Below, piece by piece: positions 10,208 to 21,043 of a DNA stretch of 64,000 nucleotides. Location of the stretch: NCBI RefSeq assembly GCF_009727055.1, contig NC_052353.1, positions 59,347,667 to 59,411,666 on the forward strand, in the 5' to 3' direction. The translations under genes and the position numbers were made by a program. Origin of the DNA: Benincasa hispida (Eukaryota > Streptophyta > Magnoliopsida > Cucurbitales > Cucurbitaceae). The notes beneath the pieces were generated by a model. It made no database searches. It was given only the letters and a program-made list of their open reading frames with translations, and was not told where the DNA came from. The first letter of the stretch is position 1; the number at the start of each line of letters is the position of its first letter.

Positions 10208-11565
10208 GGGATTTCTGAAATTGTACAACTTTTCTGTTGTACAATCTAAAAAATTGAATGTGGAGTAGAGCATATGTTTCCACCAAGCCTTTTGCAGAAA
10301 AAGTAACTTTTCAGAGCGGGACCACTGATGAAGGAGGTGCTAAGGTCTATAAATAGCTACATCAATTCCAAAGAGAGGAGGCTGGTCTAAAGAGACATTT
10401 AGAGAAAATTTGGGAGAAAGACGAGACAAGTCCGAAAGGGAAGTCTCAGGAACCAGAAATTCATTCACAATCCCAAAAAGCTTTGTGTAAGGATCATTCC
10501 GACCTGAGAAACTATCCTGAGAAGGAAGTTTTCCACCTCACTCCTCCTACATGCCGGCAAGCAAATCAACTCCGTTTGGGATCTGTGTCAAGACAATGAC
10601 ACGCTGTCCTTATTTGTTCTCACTTTCTGTTCATCAACTGTGATTCATTTCTAATCTTTCATTCATCCATCTGTAACAAACACTTTATCGTTATCTTTTA
10701 ATATCATTACATCTTCATCTTCATCTCTTTGTTCTCCACCATACATTCGTCGTCCATTTCTTTTATCATGTGTAGCTAATCTTCCAGGGTAAGAGGGAAG
10801 GATTAAATAAGTTAATCCTTGTTGAAGAAATTAGCTAAGTTTAGCTAATGCATGCTCAACAACATCTTCACCTGTGAGAGCATAAGTGAAGATGTCAATC
10901 CACCTCTCGAAAGAAGGTTGATAGAATGCGTTAACTAAAACAAAAAGTATTTCCAGAGATGGAAACAACATTGCATTCACAACGTTCATCCCTGTTCACC
11001 ATAGAGATATGGGAACGCGGCCGTTCACTAAGGGGTGTAATCCAAGGGAAGGAGGAACCTTAGTTGCGTCCTCAACAGGATTGACAAACTTGCGATGTCC
11101 TTTCCCCCAACCCGTTCTCTTTCTGATACATTTTCCAAGACTTGCCATCGCATCCCATCATACACTTGCATAACTTTACAATTATTCATTTAATTGTTTA
11201 TTTATTTATTTGTCACTGCATTTTACTTTTCCAATACAGTTCATTATTATTTTGTTTTTGGTCGCATATATCACATTAATATCGCATTTATCATCGCAAT
11301 CACCGTGTTCGACCTCAGATCACTCTGAGAAACTTGCGGTGGAATTATACTTGGTTCCAGCACAAGAAAACTTGTGACACGCACGTACTACATGAACGCA
11401 TACTACGAGCGCATCTAAGCAACATCGCATACATTATTTTAAAGCGTAGTATCACATTTATTATCGAGAAGCGTGATAATCAACACATCATCATCATACA
11501 CATCATCCACCATTAAGTCTTTGCGGCGACATTGCATTACATTACATCTGCCGCAATTTCAATCA

Positions 11566-12370
11566 CATAAGAGACATATCTCCTTTCACTCTCAGCCCTA
11601 TAAACCATCCAAACCCTTCACATTAGTTCACAGTAATGTTTGGGGTCCCTCACCAACCACAACCTCCATAGGAAAACGCTGGTTTGTCACCTTTATAGAT
11701 GATCACACTCGGCTTACTTGGGTTTTTCTTCTCACTGATAAGTCCAAGGTGTTATCTGTATTCCAACAATTCTATGCCACTATGGAAACTCAGTTTAATG
11801 CCAGGATTGGTATTTTGATAAGTGACAATGGGCGGGAATTCTTTAACGCTTCCTTCTAGGACTTCTTTCCATCCATAGGGGTTATCCACCAAAGTTTGTG
11901 TGCTTACACTCCCCAACAAAATGGGGTAGTCGAAAGAAAAATTGTCATTTGGTGGAAGTTGCCAGGTCCTTAATGCTATCCACATCCCTCCTGTTTTACC
12001 TATGGAGGGATGCTATCCTTACTACCGCTCACTTAATCAACCGAATTCCTTTTCGAGTCCTAAACTTTGAAAATCCATTAGACTGTTTGAAAGAGTACTA
12101 CCCAACAACTCGTTTGATCTCCGATGTACCACTTCGAGTGTTTGGCTGTGTTGCCTTTATTCACTCTCATGGTCCAAACCGCACGAAGTTCACCCCTCGT
12201 GCTAAAAAATGCGTCTTTGTTGGGTATCTGCTTCATCAACGTGGGTATAAATGTTACCACCTATCCTCTCGCAAATATTTTGTTTCCATGGATATCACCT
12301 TCCTTGGGGATCAACCCTTATTTCCCGTTAGCCATATTCAGGGGGAGACATCCAATGAAGAGGTTAACTA
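11566..12370 (+). pseudogene. Copia element B integrase
   Basis: This continues the pre-integrase region (RHISFHSQPYKPSKPF) into the integrase catalytic core. The first catalytic position reads HSNVWGP where the family has HSDVWGP, another G-to-A substitution. Then come FIDDHTRLTWVFLL, ILISDNGREF (second Asp) and YTPQQNGVVERK (Glu). A stop follows FNASF near 11858 and several frameshifts follow, with C-terminal pieces such as FGCVAFIHSHGPNRTKF in another frame at 12142-12300. The enzyme would have inserted element cDNA into the host chromosome. It is inactive. Confidence 0.85.
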
Positions 12371-12950
12371 GTCCATCTATACAATTCCCTTAGAGTCATC
12401 TCCTATTCCCGAACATGTCGGTCCTATTCTCCCTACCAATCAAGTCTCATGGATAACATCCTATAGAAAGAATCTCAGGAAAGAAATAGTGCCACCTGTC
12501 ATATCTCCGGCTCCGGTCCATGAGTCAAACCCAACATCAGGTATATGTATTCTTAAAATTAATGAGATTGATACTTATGCTGAGACTAACGAATGCAGAG
12601 AGGAAAAAGGAGGAGAAAGTGTTGATAGCACCACTATAGCAGATGGGAAGATGATGGTGAATAGTGATCTAAAAACCATTCCAGAAAATGTGAGTGATAC
12701 TAGAAATGATGGTGTAAAGGAGATTTCTAAAGATAAAAATCCAGGTAGAGGAGACTATTGATCACAGTGGGAATTCTAATGGTCTGGAAGAGTATGATGC
12801 TTCTCTCGCTTCCAATAGCCCTGAGGAAAGGTACGGTCATGTACAAGGTACCCTATGTATAGTTACATGACATACAGTAACATGTCATCTGAATTTAAGG
12901 CCTTCACTACAAGTTTAGATACAGGGGTGATACCGAGTAGCATATAAGAA
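12371..12950 (+). pseudogene. Copia element B linker between integrase and RT
   Basis: A poorly conserved acidic linker, with an open stretch at 12489-12761 rich in Glu, Asp, Asn and Ser. Linkers of this kind separate integrase from reverse transcriptase in copia polyproteins. No catalytic motif is present. Confidence 0.6.
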
Positions 12951-13835
12951 GCAATGAAAATTGAAGTTTGGAATACTGCTATTATGGAGGAGATGAGGGC
13001 TCTTAAGAAAAATGGAACGTGGGACCAGGTGATCCTACCCAAAGGGCACAAGACAGTTGGGTGCAAACGGTTCTTCACTATAAAGTATAAATCAGATGGA
13101 ACCGTTGATCGGTACAAGGTCAGGTTAGTTGCCAAAGGGTTTACTCAAACCTTTGGTATAGATTACTCTGAGACATTCTCTCCCATAGCTAAACTCAATA
13201 CTATCCAAGTATTGTTGTCAGTTACAGTTAACAGATATTGGCCTTTGCATTAACTGGATGTAAAGAATGTCTTTCTCAATGGAGAACTTGAGGAGGAAGT
13301 TTACATGAATCCTCCTCCCGGATTTGAAGATCAGTTCAAACAGCGAGTCTGTCTGTTGAGAAAGTCACTATACGGGTTAAAATAGTCCCCGAGGACCTGG
13401 TTTGACAGATTTGCCACCTCTGTAAAAGGAAAAGGGTATTCCAAGGGCACTTAGATCACACACTATTTACAAAGAAGTCAACTTCAGAGAAGATTGCAGT
13501 TCTCATTGTGTACGTTGACGATATTGCGCTCTCTGGTGATGAAGATGATGAAATTATGAAACTCAAAGAAAATATGGCCAAGGAATTTGAGATTAAAGAC
13601 CTTGGGAAGTTAAGATACTTTCTTGGAATGGAAGTAGCCCAGTCAAGGGATGGGATCTTTGTATCCCAACGGAAATACACTATTGACCTCCTAAAGAAGA
13701 CAAGAATGACTGGGTGCAAATCTGTTGCCACCCCGGTCAAATATAATTCAAAGCTCAACAATATTAGTAACAGTGTCTCGATCAATAAAGAAAGGTATCA
13801 TCAGTTAATTGGAAAATAGATATACTTATGTCACA
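12951..13835 (+). pseudogene. Copia element B reverse transcriptase
   Basis: The RVT_2 family order is clear: [63 protein letters not shown], then [18 protein letters not shown] with Asn where the catalytic Asp-containing DVKNAF motif is expected to be followed by Ala. Next come SLYGLK, the active-site YVDD box at 13511-13522 and DLGKLRYFLGMEVAQ. Stops occur near 13252, 13382 and 13452, with a frameshift before the YVDD frame (13508-13819). It copied element RNA into DNA and is now broken. Confidence 0.9.
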
Positions 13836-14470
13836 CGAGATCCGATATTTCATATGCAGTTAGTGTTGTCAGTCAGTATATGTAGGTCTCTTATGAGGAA
13901 CACATGACGACAGTTGAACGCATCTTATGATATCTGAAAGGTACTCCTGGTGAGGAGTTATTATTGTTCAAGAAATCTGATAAATGTTGCGTTGAAGCCT
14001 ACATTGGTTTTGATTGGGCAGGGTCTGTTGTTGATAGAAAATCAACATTTGGGTATTGCATATTTGTTTGGGGTAATCTAGTGACCTGGAGGAGCAAGAA
14101 ACAGGGAGTTGTGGCTAGAAGTGGTGCAAAAGCTGAGTATCGGGCCATGAGTTTAGGGATATGTGAAGAAATTTGGTTGATGAAAGTATTATCAGATCTT
14201 CATCAAGGCGGTGAGCTTCCTATGAAATTACTCTGTGACAATAAGGCAGCAATAAGTATTGCAAATAATCCTGTTCAGCATGATAGAACAAAACATGTTG
14301 AGATCGACTGACACTTTATCAAGGAAAGACTTGACAACAGAAGTATATGCATTCCTTATGTTCCCTCAAATCAGCAAATTGCAAGTGTGCTCACAAAAGG
14401 GTTACTAAGACAAAACTTTGATTATTGCATCAGCAAGTTAGGTCTTATTGATATCTATGCCCTAACTTGA
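13836..14470 (+). pseudogene. Copia element B RNase H
   Basis: RNase H domain pieces: RSDISYAVSVVSQYM, then YIGFDWAGSVVDRKSTFGYC (first catalytic Asp region), KKQGVVARSGAKAEYRAMS (Glu), LCDNKAAISIANNPVQHDRTKHVEID, and a C-terminus ending KLGLIDIYALT before a TGA. One stop at the HVEID/HFIKE junction (14309-14311) and others near 13817 and 13884 interrupt it. It would degrade the RNA strand during reverse transcription. Confidence 0.88.
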
Positions 14471-14478
14471 GGGGGAGT
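14470..14478 (+). other. Polypurine tract
   Basis: GAGGGGGAG directly precedes the 3' LTR and is the expected plus-strand primer for copia replication. Confidence 0.88.
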
Positions 14479-14682
14479 GTCGAAAAATAGCTTGTAACCC
14501 TAAGGGTATTTTAGTAACTGCATGTACCTTAGGGCTTCCCACTAGTTTATTTATTTGGCCTATTCTCTTGAACTTTGTGTATTAATTCAATAATAAAAAA
14601 TCAGTCTCTATCGTGGTTTTTTTCTCCCTGATCTAGGTTTTTCACGTAAATCTTGTGTTCTTGCCTTCTCTCTTTTTCAACA
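14479..14682 (+). repeat. 3' LTR of copia element B
   Basis: A 204-base partner of the 5' LTR, starting TGTCGAAAAATAGC and ending TTCAACA. CTTAT at 14683-14687 is the right target duplication. Confidence 0.92.
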
Positions 14683-14919
14683 CTTATATTTTGGCTTTTT
14701 GGCCATTTAATCGACTATTCTGTTCTTGTGTTTTTCTTGAAAAGTATTGAGGAAAAGGATACTGAGTTTTGCAAAAGATTGCCATTTTGATTATGATTTG
14801 TTTATTCTTTTGATTGAAATTGATTAACTCATGAAGTTATGCATATACTATGGTTTATATTATTGAATGAAAATCATTTTGAGTACTTTATTTGTCCTAT
14901 GTTAAAAAAGTTGATAATT

Positions 14920-14962
<43 letters not shown>

Positions 14963-15460
14963 AAGAGCTGACAAATTCTTTTTCATAGGGGGAGTATTTA
15001 TAAAATTGCTACATTCTTGATTCTTCGATAGCATATTGTTCAAAATTGGTACAAATTCATTTGTGTTGCTTCCATGCTTATATTTGTATTTGCTAATGTT
15101 ATTTTGCTATTATTTGATATCATTATTTGCTATTCAACATCTGATACTTATCCTTATAATATTTGATATTTTGGTATTTTAATTTTACTTGAATGATTTT
15201 ATCACCTTGAAATTTATTGATATTTCTTAATAGAAGGGGACTGCTTGGTTTAAAGGAGAGTTATACATTTTTATATTGTGAAATTCATGTTTGAATGAAA
15301 TTGATTCTCATATGCCTTTTATTGTCGTGTATCCTATTTATGCATATTGTTTATCATTTTAAGGAGAGTTATTGTATTTGACGTAAAAATATATTTTGAA
15401 ATTTTACTTGATATTTCTACCCTCAAGTAGTCCTTAAGTTAAAACATAAAAGCTCACAAA
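14683..15460 (+). mobile_element. Probable 3' tail of the SIRE-like element
   Basis: The host sequence of the element B insertion resumes here. It is AT-rich with no pol domain. TAGGGGGAGTATTTATAAAA near 14988-15005 and a second purine run near 15235 resemble the long non-coding 3' region of SIRE copia elements. A 39-base T run lies at 14923-14961. The assignment rests on position and wording only. Confidence 0.35.
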
Positions 15461-15682
15461 TTTCCAAAATCAAAATCTCCACTCAAGACATACCAAAATT
15501 TTAAATAGTCAAATAAGAAAATGTGTTTGGTTATCAACACACACTTAATTACTAACGTACAACTTTGTTAATATACTTAAGTCATAAAATTCCTTGGGAC
15601 TTTCTTTATTCTAGTCCATGTACTTTAACTGAAATGTGTAGTTGTATTTATTTATTTATTTTAGACAAACAAATGTCAATCA

Positions 15683-15713
<31 letters not shown>

Positions 15714-16037
15714 AAGAGTAAGAAGGTATTGTAGAAGGGAGGATAGAAAAAAATATGGAAAATATAAAAGTGAAACGGTATTAACAATTATGTTTATATA
15801 ACGGTAAGGATGTTTTTAAATTTTTTTTTTCAAAATTTAAGGTATTTTTGAAACTTTTCATAATTTAGGGATATTTTGACACAAAAATATGAAGGATTTT
15901 AATCCAAAACTAATGGTAAGAGTATTTTTAAATCATTTTTTAAACTTTTGAAAATGGAAGGAGAGAAAGTACAAAATTTAGGTCTATTGTGTATAATTTA
16001 GTCTAATATTTATAACTTATAACCTTTAATTTTCAAT

Positions 16038-16068
<31 letters not shown>

Positions 16069-16080
16069 CCAAAATTATAT
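15461..16080. other. AT-rich spacer with microsatellites
   Basis: No gene is visible. It contains a (TA)n run near 15684-15713 and an A run at 16044-16068. The 'aaatttaaggtatttttgaaac... aatttagggatatttt' phrases around 15820-16000 recur in similar form at 44935-45080 and look like an old dispersed repeat. Confidence 0.5.
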
Positions 16081-16400
16081 TTGCACACTACTTTTGGAAC
16101 GCGGAGGAAAAAAAGCGCGAACTGTATTCTCCGTCTGTCTGGTCTCTGCGAGGAAAAACCATTGCCATGGGCGTCGATCGGCGACCTCATGTTCAATCGC
16201 CGGAAGCCCGAGGGATGTGATAAGAGCGACAATCGAGGCAGTGGATGGGAGAGTTTCAATGTCTTCTTCAATTCACTGTTTAGCATTGAGGAGAGGATTC
16301 CGATTCAGAAATAGCGATCCGTTGATGCCTGGTTGGTGGGGCAAACTTCGGAATCGGCACTTTGCAGAAACTTAAATATGGCTGGAGGTATGAGTTTTTA
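16081..16400 (+). other. Possible transcribed leader or first exon (unassigned)
   Basis: A locally GC-richer, non-repetitive patch amid AT-rich DNA. Several overlapping short frames start with ATG (for example at 16168, 16190 and 16260) and stop within 45 codons; the one from 16260 ends in PGWWGKLRNRHFAET. An ATG at 16378 is followed after seven bases by a GGTATGAG donor-like site (ATGGCTGGAG/GTATGAG), and the next kilobase is T-rich like an intron. This could be the 5' end of a spliced gene or of a non-coding RNA convergent with MAX2. I do not recognise any protein. Confidence 0.25.
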
Positions 16401-18080
16401 TTACTTCGAAGAACCAAATCATCTTGTTTAATATTGATTACGGACTTTAACATTAGAGAATTGAAGGCCATGCCAATTCCCAATTGGCCTGAAAGGATAT
16501 TGAGAAGTGTCCACTAAATCTCACGGGATTGAAGTTTATGGACATTCATATTTTTGTTTGAATATTGGTGACTGTCGTTGTTTATTACTGTATCGTTATC
16601 ATTGGAATCTAAAATTTAGGGAATAACCGGTCCACTATCTCATACTCACCGTGAACCAAGAAATCTGTGGTTAGTTAAAGTTGTCTAAATGAAGCACATG
16701 TCGCTAACCATTTGAAACTGTTTTTATACTTGGAACTCTGATCTTTTATTGGTGTGTTTACTACTTTTCGATCATATATTTAACCTCAATTTCCCTGAAT
16801 TGATTGGGGGAGTTTGTTTTGTCATTCGTTTGGTGTAGTCAACTTCTTGAACAACTGGTAAAGATGTTGAAACTTGGACAGGTTTTTTTTTTTCTTGGGG
16901 AATATCTCATCAAAGCTTTGAAGAGTTTTGTTATAAGAGCGTCCATTTAGAGGTATGTCATTTGTTTAGTCTCTGGACGTTGGTCATCTTGTATCTTCAC
17001 TTCTCTGATCAGTTCAAGTTTTTCTGATTTGGTGCCTCATGTGTGTTGCTTCTCGGCATTTAATTCATTATGACAGCGAGTTCCCTTACCGGAAGACATA
17101 GCTGTTTTCTTATATATTTATTGTAGAGGTGCTCAATTGATGGTTATCCTGCAATGTCTGAATGATAACCATACAAGAGCTGAGTTATATGAATATATGA
17201 TACTCACAGTTTCGATGTTGTAGATGTGCCTTGAAATTTACGTTCGCTCCTACATTAATCGGTTACTGATTCATTCTGCTTTTTTATGTTAATTTTTATC
17301 TGGGTTTGTATGAAGCCATTGTTGTAAATGGCTCTAGAATGCGTCCATCCTGTACCTGTGATACATATAATTAGATTTTTCTCCTCTCTTTATTTTGAGC
17401 AGCATCTGTTTTTTCTGTTGGAGCTTGTCTTTTGTTTTGATTTGAATCACCTATCTTTTGGGAGACGACCATTTATAACTGCTCTAGTAAACTTGTTAAT
17501 CACAAATCTGTAAAACAAGATGATACTGCACCAGTTGTTCATAGTTTTGATCTCCAACTTGATCACATCATAGTTGGAAGATGCACCGATTATTGAAAAA
17601 TTGAAAAAAAGACTTTGCACGAATTTTGGTTCTTTTGAAGATCATAAGTTCGAAATATTAATTAATATAAATCAACAAAAAAAATACATCACTAAAGAGT
17701 TGGTCCAATAATGACAATCGCATTAAAAAATTATTGAACTTCTAGTATTATAGCAGTATGGAGCTCAGGCAGTCTTATGTTATTTTTCTTTTTCTTTTTT
17801 CTAATAAAAATCCTTTTAATACTTGGTCATATCATTACTAATTTAAATTTTATTCTATTTTGTAGTGTTGGGTCCTCTATTTTTTTACTCGGTCTTTTAA
17901 CTAAACATTACTAGTTCAGCTAGAAAGTAGTGGTAGTAATGTAGAGCATTGGATGCATCTCTAAGAATATTTCTTACTCATGGACATGCTTTTGCCTGAC
18001 TACTCTTGCTACTATGGTGAGACGGTGTTGACTTGAGATGCACACAATAGATAGAGGAGGTTCAACTGGCTTTTCTACCA
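16401..18080. other. T-rich single-copy-looking stretch, no gene seen
   Basis: I see no conserved domain, long frame or repeat boundary. The base composition (T-rich on the plus strand) would suit introns or a 3' non-coding region of the patch at 16081-16400, but no exon can be supported. The short frame at 17328-17513 has no recognisable content. Confidence 0.4.
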
Positions 18081-18338
18081 TCACCTTCTTGACTTCTGAA
18101 TAGTGATGGGGCAGTCTTCTGTAAATTGGATCCTCATTCGTGGAACTTCAAAACGATTGAATGGTCGTCTTGAGCTGTTTCCAGTGGAGGATGAATACTT
18201 TTCCAGAGCAGCAATGTATCCGAGGACACTCAAGTGGCTACTAAAGACAGGAGGTTTGCAATTGAATGGCATCAGTTCTCTGTCTAGGCAAGTTAGTCTG
18301 CTAGCAACTAAAGATTCAAGGTAGAGACTAAACCGCAA
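18081..18338 (-). other. Unassigned exon-like open frame
   Basis: About 85 codons are open on the minus strand (ending RMRIQFTEDCPITIQKSRR) and 73 codons are open on the plus strand across the same DNA, which is less AT-rich than its surroundings. Neither product matches a family I recognise. It lies 560 bases beyond the MAX2 stop codon, so the minus frame could fall in or beyond the MAX2 3' untranslated region. It may be a relic or chance. Confidence 0.2.
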
Positions 18339-18642
18339 AGGTTATTAAGGTCAGGTTGTACAATATAACCTGGATTAGTGTTGACTTATAGGGACATGGA
18401 ATCTTCGGCCTGGCTCTACATCTATAGCCATACAGCTGTAAACTCGTCCTTACATGATCACATCCTAATCGTTACTTTGTAGAGCTAGAACAACCTCATA
18501 GATTGCTGTAGGTGACTAGATATTCTCGTTCTGACTCCCACATTAGACTTATTTTTACAGAGATTATGGTAGAGGCTTTTAGATCAAACTAGTTCAATTT
18601 CTGAAAATCTTTCAACAGTACATTTCTTAAATCTATCGTATC

Positions 18643-18648
18643 TTTATT
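18643..18648 (-). terminator. Possible MAX2 polyadenylation signal
   Basis: AATAAA on the minus strand, about 250 bases downstream of the MAX2 stop codon, is a plausible distance for a plant 3' untranslated region. Other weaker variants are nearby, so the actual site is uncertain. Confidence 0.3.
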
Positions 18649-18895
18649 CATTGGTGCAGAAGTAAAAAGTTCACATCTTTTGACTAAGGAGTTTGTTAAT
18701 TTCTCACGCATCTACAGTAGCACTAAGTTTAATGGATTCCTCTCATGAAAGATGGGGAAATTACAAGTGAAACTGATGCAGCTAATCTCAAAGTAACCAA
18801 TGATGAGAAAAAAAGTGGCGTGTTTTGATTCCTAAAACAGGAACTAGTCATACAATTTTTCTTTCTAACTAGAACAAGCGCCGGCACATTTGATC

Positions 18896-21043
18896 TCAAT
18901 CTGGGATTTGGCGGCTGTTAAGTGCAGCTTCAAAGCGACTGCAAGAGCCAGCTCTCATCTCTGTACTCATATCATTCTCCGGTGCTGGGTAGTAATCCAA
19001 CCTTAGTTGTACGTCTCGCGGATACGGAATGTTAAGCAGAAAATTCATGAAGTGTTCAGAAGCTGTTCCGTGTATAAATAGCTTCCTTAGAGTGAGACAC
19101 TCTGCTAACAACCCTGCGGCTGGATGCGATAGGCTCCTCTGATTGAAGCTCCGGTCCTGTGGTGGCCAATAATCAAGCTCTGTAAGTCTTAGGCTACCTA
19201 TTCCATTCAGAAAGAATCTCTCCCACAAGGTGAGATCCATTTGGCCAGATGGGCAGGTCAGCGCATAGCCTATTGTGTCACTGCAATCCAACTTCATCTT
19301 TGTTAACTGAGGATATTGTCCAAGGATGCTTAACCCAAATGTATCCATTGGTTTTTGCCGTCCCCTACAGTCTCCCTCAACTTTGATCTGAATCTCTTGC
19401 AAAACTGGGCAATCATCTAGACCAGCTGATTGCAATGGACTCAGAAAATCACCAACTCCAATCCAAAGAGACAGGTACTCCAAACGATCCCATCTCTTGC
19501 CCCACAAATCATTACCATTGCAATGCATGGACAGTGAACAATCAGCGTCGGTGGAGTACCTGGATCTCTTCCTCTTTCTTGTATATCCACCATAGTTTTC
19601 ATCCTCAAAGAGACCATCCGTTGAACAAGTAGTATCAGTATTATGGCTCGGCATGGTAATTTCATCGACTTCATCGAGGTCGAAACTCCAACTACTTGCA
19701 GCATCGTTTTCAAGTTCGTAATCTTCTCCACCTTCCCACACACAATCAATATGAAGACGACTAATCCGATCCTGAATTGGCTCTAGAGCTCGCAAAGATG
19801 CTTTGGTATGAAGATTCTCACAGCAAGAAATTTTTACGTCCACGAGAGTTTTCTTTAGCAAACTCACCATTGTCCTCAAACCCTTCACTGTAATTTGTTT
19901 GCATCCCTCCACTTCAAATTTGGATAACCTCACACACCCTCTACCAATTTCTATCAAACCCATATCTGTCAAATCCGCACAGTTCTTGATCGACAGCGAT
20001 TCGAGCCCTTGACAAAGGGCAATCCCATCAAGCCGCGAGTCGACAGCCATACAAATTCCGTGGAACTGCCCAAGCTTAAGACTCCTCAATCTTCGGCACT
20101 TAGTGTTAAGAACCTCTAGTGCCGGTCCACTATCCCTGACATTCTTAGCAACATCCAGAACCAAGTCCTCAAGCAAGGGAAACCCAGAGAATAGCTCTAT
20201 TAGAGTAGCTGTGCTAATCCTTGCGTCTTCTGGCGTGAACCCATCGGCGGAAGGGTCTCCTCGAGCACTCGCCAATGTCGATGTATCAGCAAGGTGAAGA
20301 AGGCTAAGTCTTGGACAGTTAGTAGCTATAGCAGATAAAGTTTTATCTCCTACAAACCCAAGGTACCTGGGATCGAACGTGCACGCCATGAGGAGCTGGT
20401 CGAGGTTGGGGCAAGCCTCGGTAATGGTTTGTATATCCGTCGATTTGAAACCATCAGTTAACGACGTCGTCATCAAATTTAGCTTCGAAATTGATCGGGC
20501 TGTCAGGGGGTTGGCTAGGAGAACTGGAGAAATGTCCTCGGTCCAGTAGTAGAATTCCGATAGGTCCAGTGTAGATAGAGATCGACAATGCTCGAAAATG
20601 GGGGCGAGGTCCTCCCCAGGAGCGGATTGAGGCCGTTGATGCCACCGAACCAACTTAACGTGGCGTAATCCTGGCCATTGAGGTGCGAGAATCTGAAGGG
20701 TAGTTGGGGATCGCGCATAGACGGTGAGAGAGGTAACTAATGGAAACAGGGCGCCAAGGCGGTGGGCGAGGAGATCGGGATCCGGGGACGAACAGAGGAA
20801 CGCGTGTCCCCACGGCGAGAGAAGCGAGAGGTCCAAGTGGGTTACAGATCTGAAGCACGTCGGGATTCCGTAGAGGTCTCGAGCGTTCCCCTTCAGTGAG
20901 AGTGAAAAGCGCGTCGCCCTCTCTAAAGATAAGAATTTCCGGCATACAAGAGACAGAGAGTTCCTCGTCCGGGTATCGGAGACCAACGTCAGTATGTTCG
21001 ATAGGAGAACGTCCGGCAAGTCATTTATCGAAGTCCCGGCCAT
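18896..21043 (-). CDS. MAX2: MAX2/D3-type F-box and leucine-rich-repeat protein
   Basis: A single uninterrupted frame of 715 codons encodes the F-box subunit of an SCF ubiquitin ligase that acts in the nucleus. With the D14 and KAI2 receptors it targets SMXL/D53 repressors in strigolactone and karrikin signalling (family knowledge). Residues 1-45 are the F-box (NDLPDVLLSNIL... NSLSLVCRKFLSLERATR). Residues 46-715 are divergent leucine-rich repeats. Diagnostic phrases are LSPWGH (75-80), ACTFDPRY (220-227), LRTMVSL (389-395), RLHIDCVW (429-436), ELDYWPPQDR (622-631) and YYPAPENDMSTEMR (684-697). A charged loop at 436-517 holds a basic RKRKRSR run. The protein ends in Asp, as rice D3 does. Known family lengths are about 690-720, and the gene is usually intronless, as here. 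The start at 21043 matches the family N-terminus and has A at -3 and G at +4; an in-frame ATG at 21163 would add 40 residues. I see no defect. Confidence 0.95.
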   Translation of the reverse strand: MAGTSINDLPDVLLSNILTLVSDTRTRNSLSLVCRKFLSLERATRFSLSLKGNARDLYGIPTCFRSVTHLDLSLLSPWGHAFLCSSPDPDLLAHRLGALFPLVTSLTVYARSPTTLQILAPQWPGLRHVKLVRWHQRPQSAPGEDLAPIFEHCRSLSTLDLSEFYYWTEDISPVLLANPLTARSISKLNLMTTSLTDGFKSTDIQTITEACPNLDQLLMACTFDPRYLGFVGDKTLSAIATNCPRLSLLHLADTSTLASARGDPSADGFTPEDARISTATLIELFSGFPLLEDLVLDVAKNVRDSGPALEVLNTKCRRLRSLKLGQFHGICMAVDSRLDGIALCQGLESLSIKNCADLTDMGLIEIGRGCVRLSKFEVEGCKQITVKGLRTMVSLLKKTLVDVKISCCENLHTKASLRALEPIQDRISRLHIDCVWEGGEDYELENDAASSWSFDLDEVDEITMPSHNTDTTCSTDGLFEDENYGGYTRKRKRSRYSTDADCSLSMHCNGNDLWGKRWDRLEYLSLWIGVGDFLSPLQSAGLDDCPVLQEIQIKVEGDCRGRQKPMDTFGLSILGQYPQLTKMKLDCSDTIGYALTCPSGQMDLTLWERFFLNGIGSLRLTELDYWPPQDRSFNQRSLSHPAAGLLAECLTLRKLFIHGTASEHFMNFLLNIPYPRDVQLRLDYYPAPENDMSTEMRAGSCSRFEAALNSRQIPD

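Larger units (their letters stand above)
9824..11565 (+). mobile_element. LTR-like insertion nested in copia element B
   Basis: A 1742-bp insertion with TG...CA ends (TGATAACTTG to TTTCAATCA) splits the integrase region between codons for ...AKQS and HKRHISF. Deleting it restores the frame. I do not see a clean target-site duplication. It contains no recognisable protein domain. It has a TATA-like CTATAAATAGC near 10347, consistent with an LTR promoter, and 46-48-bp tandem repeats at 10024-10207. Its first bases form a perfect short hairpin (9828-9847). Most likely it is a solo LTR of a gypsy-type element, although a non-autonomous element is possible. Confidence 0.6.
7280..14682 (+). mobile_element. 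Ty1/copia retrotransposon, element B
   Basis: A structurally complete copia element: 5' LTR 7280-7484, PBS, gag, protease, integrase, reverse transcriptase, RNase H, polypurine tract, 3' LTR 14479-14682, and a perfect CTTAT target duplication. The domain order (integrase before reverse transcriptase) defines the superfamily. The short LTRs, the gag wording and the C-terminal LGLIDIYA phrase suggest the Ale/Ivana-like group, which is an inference. A 1742-bp foreign LTR-like element sits inside at 9824-11565. Many stops and catalytic substitutions make it non-autonomous. The two LTRs agree at roughly nine of ten bases by eye, so it is not a recent insertion. Confidence 0.92.
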
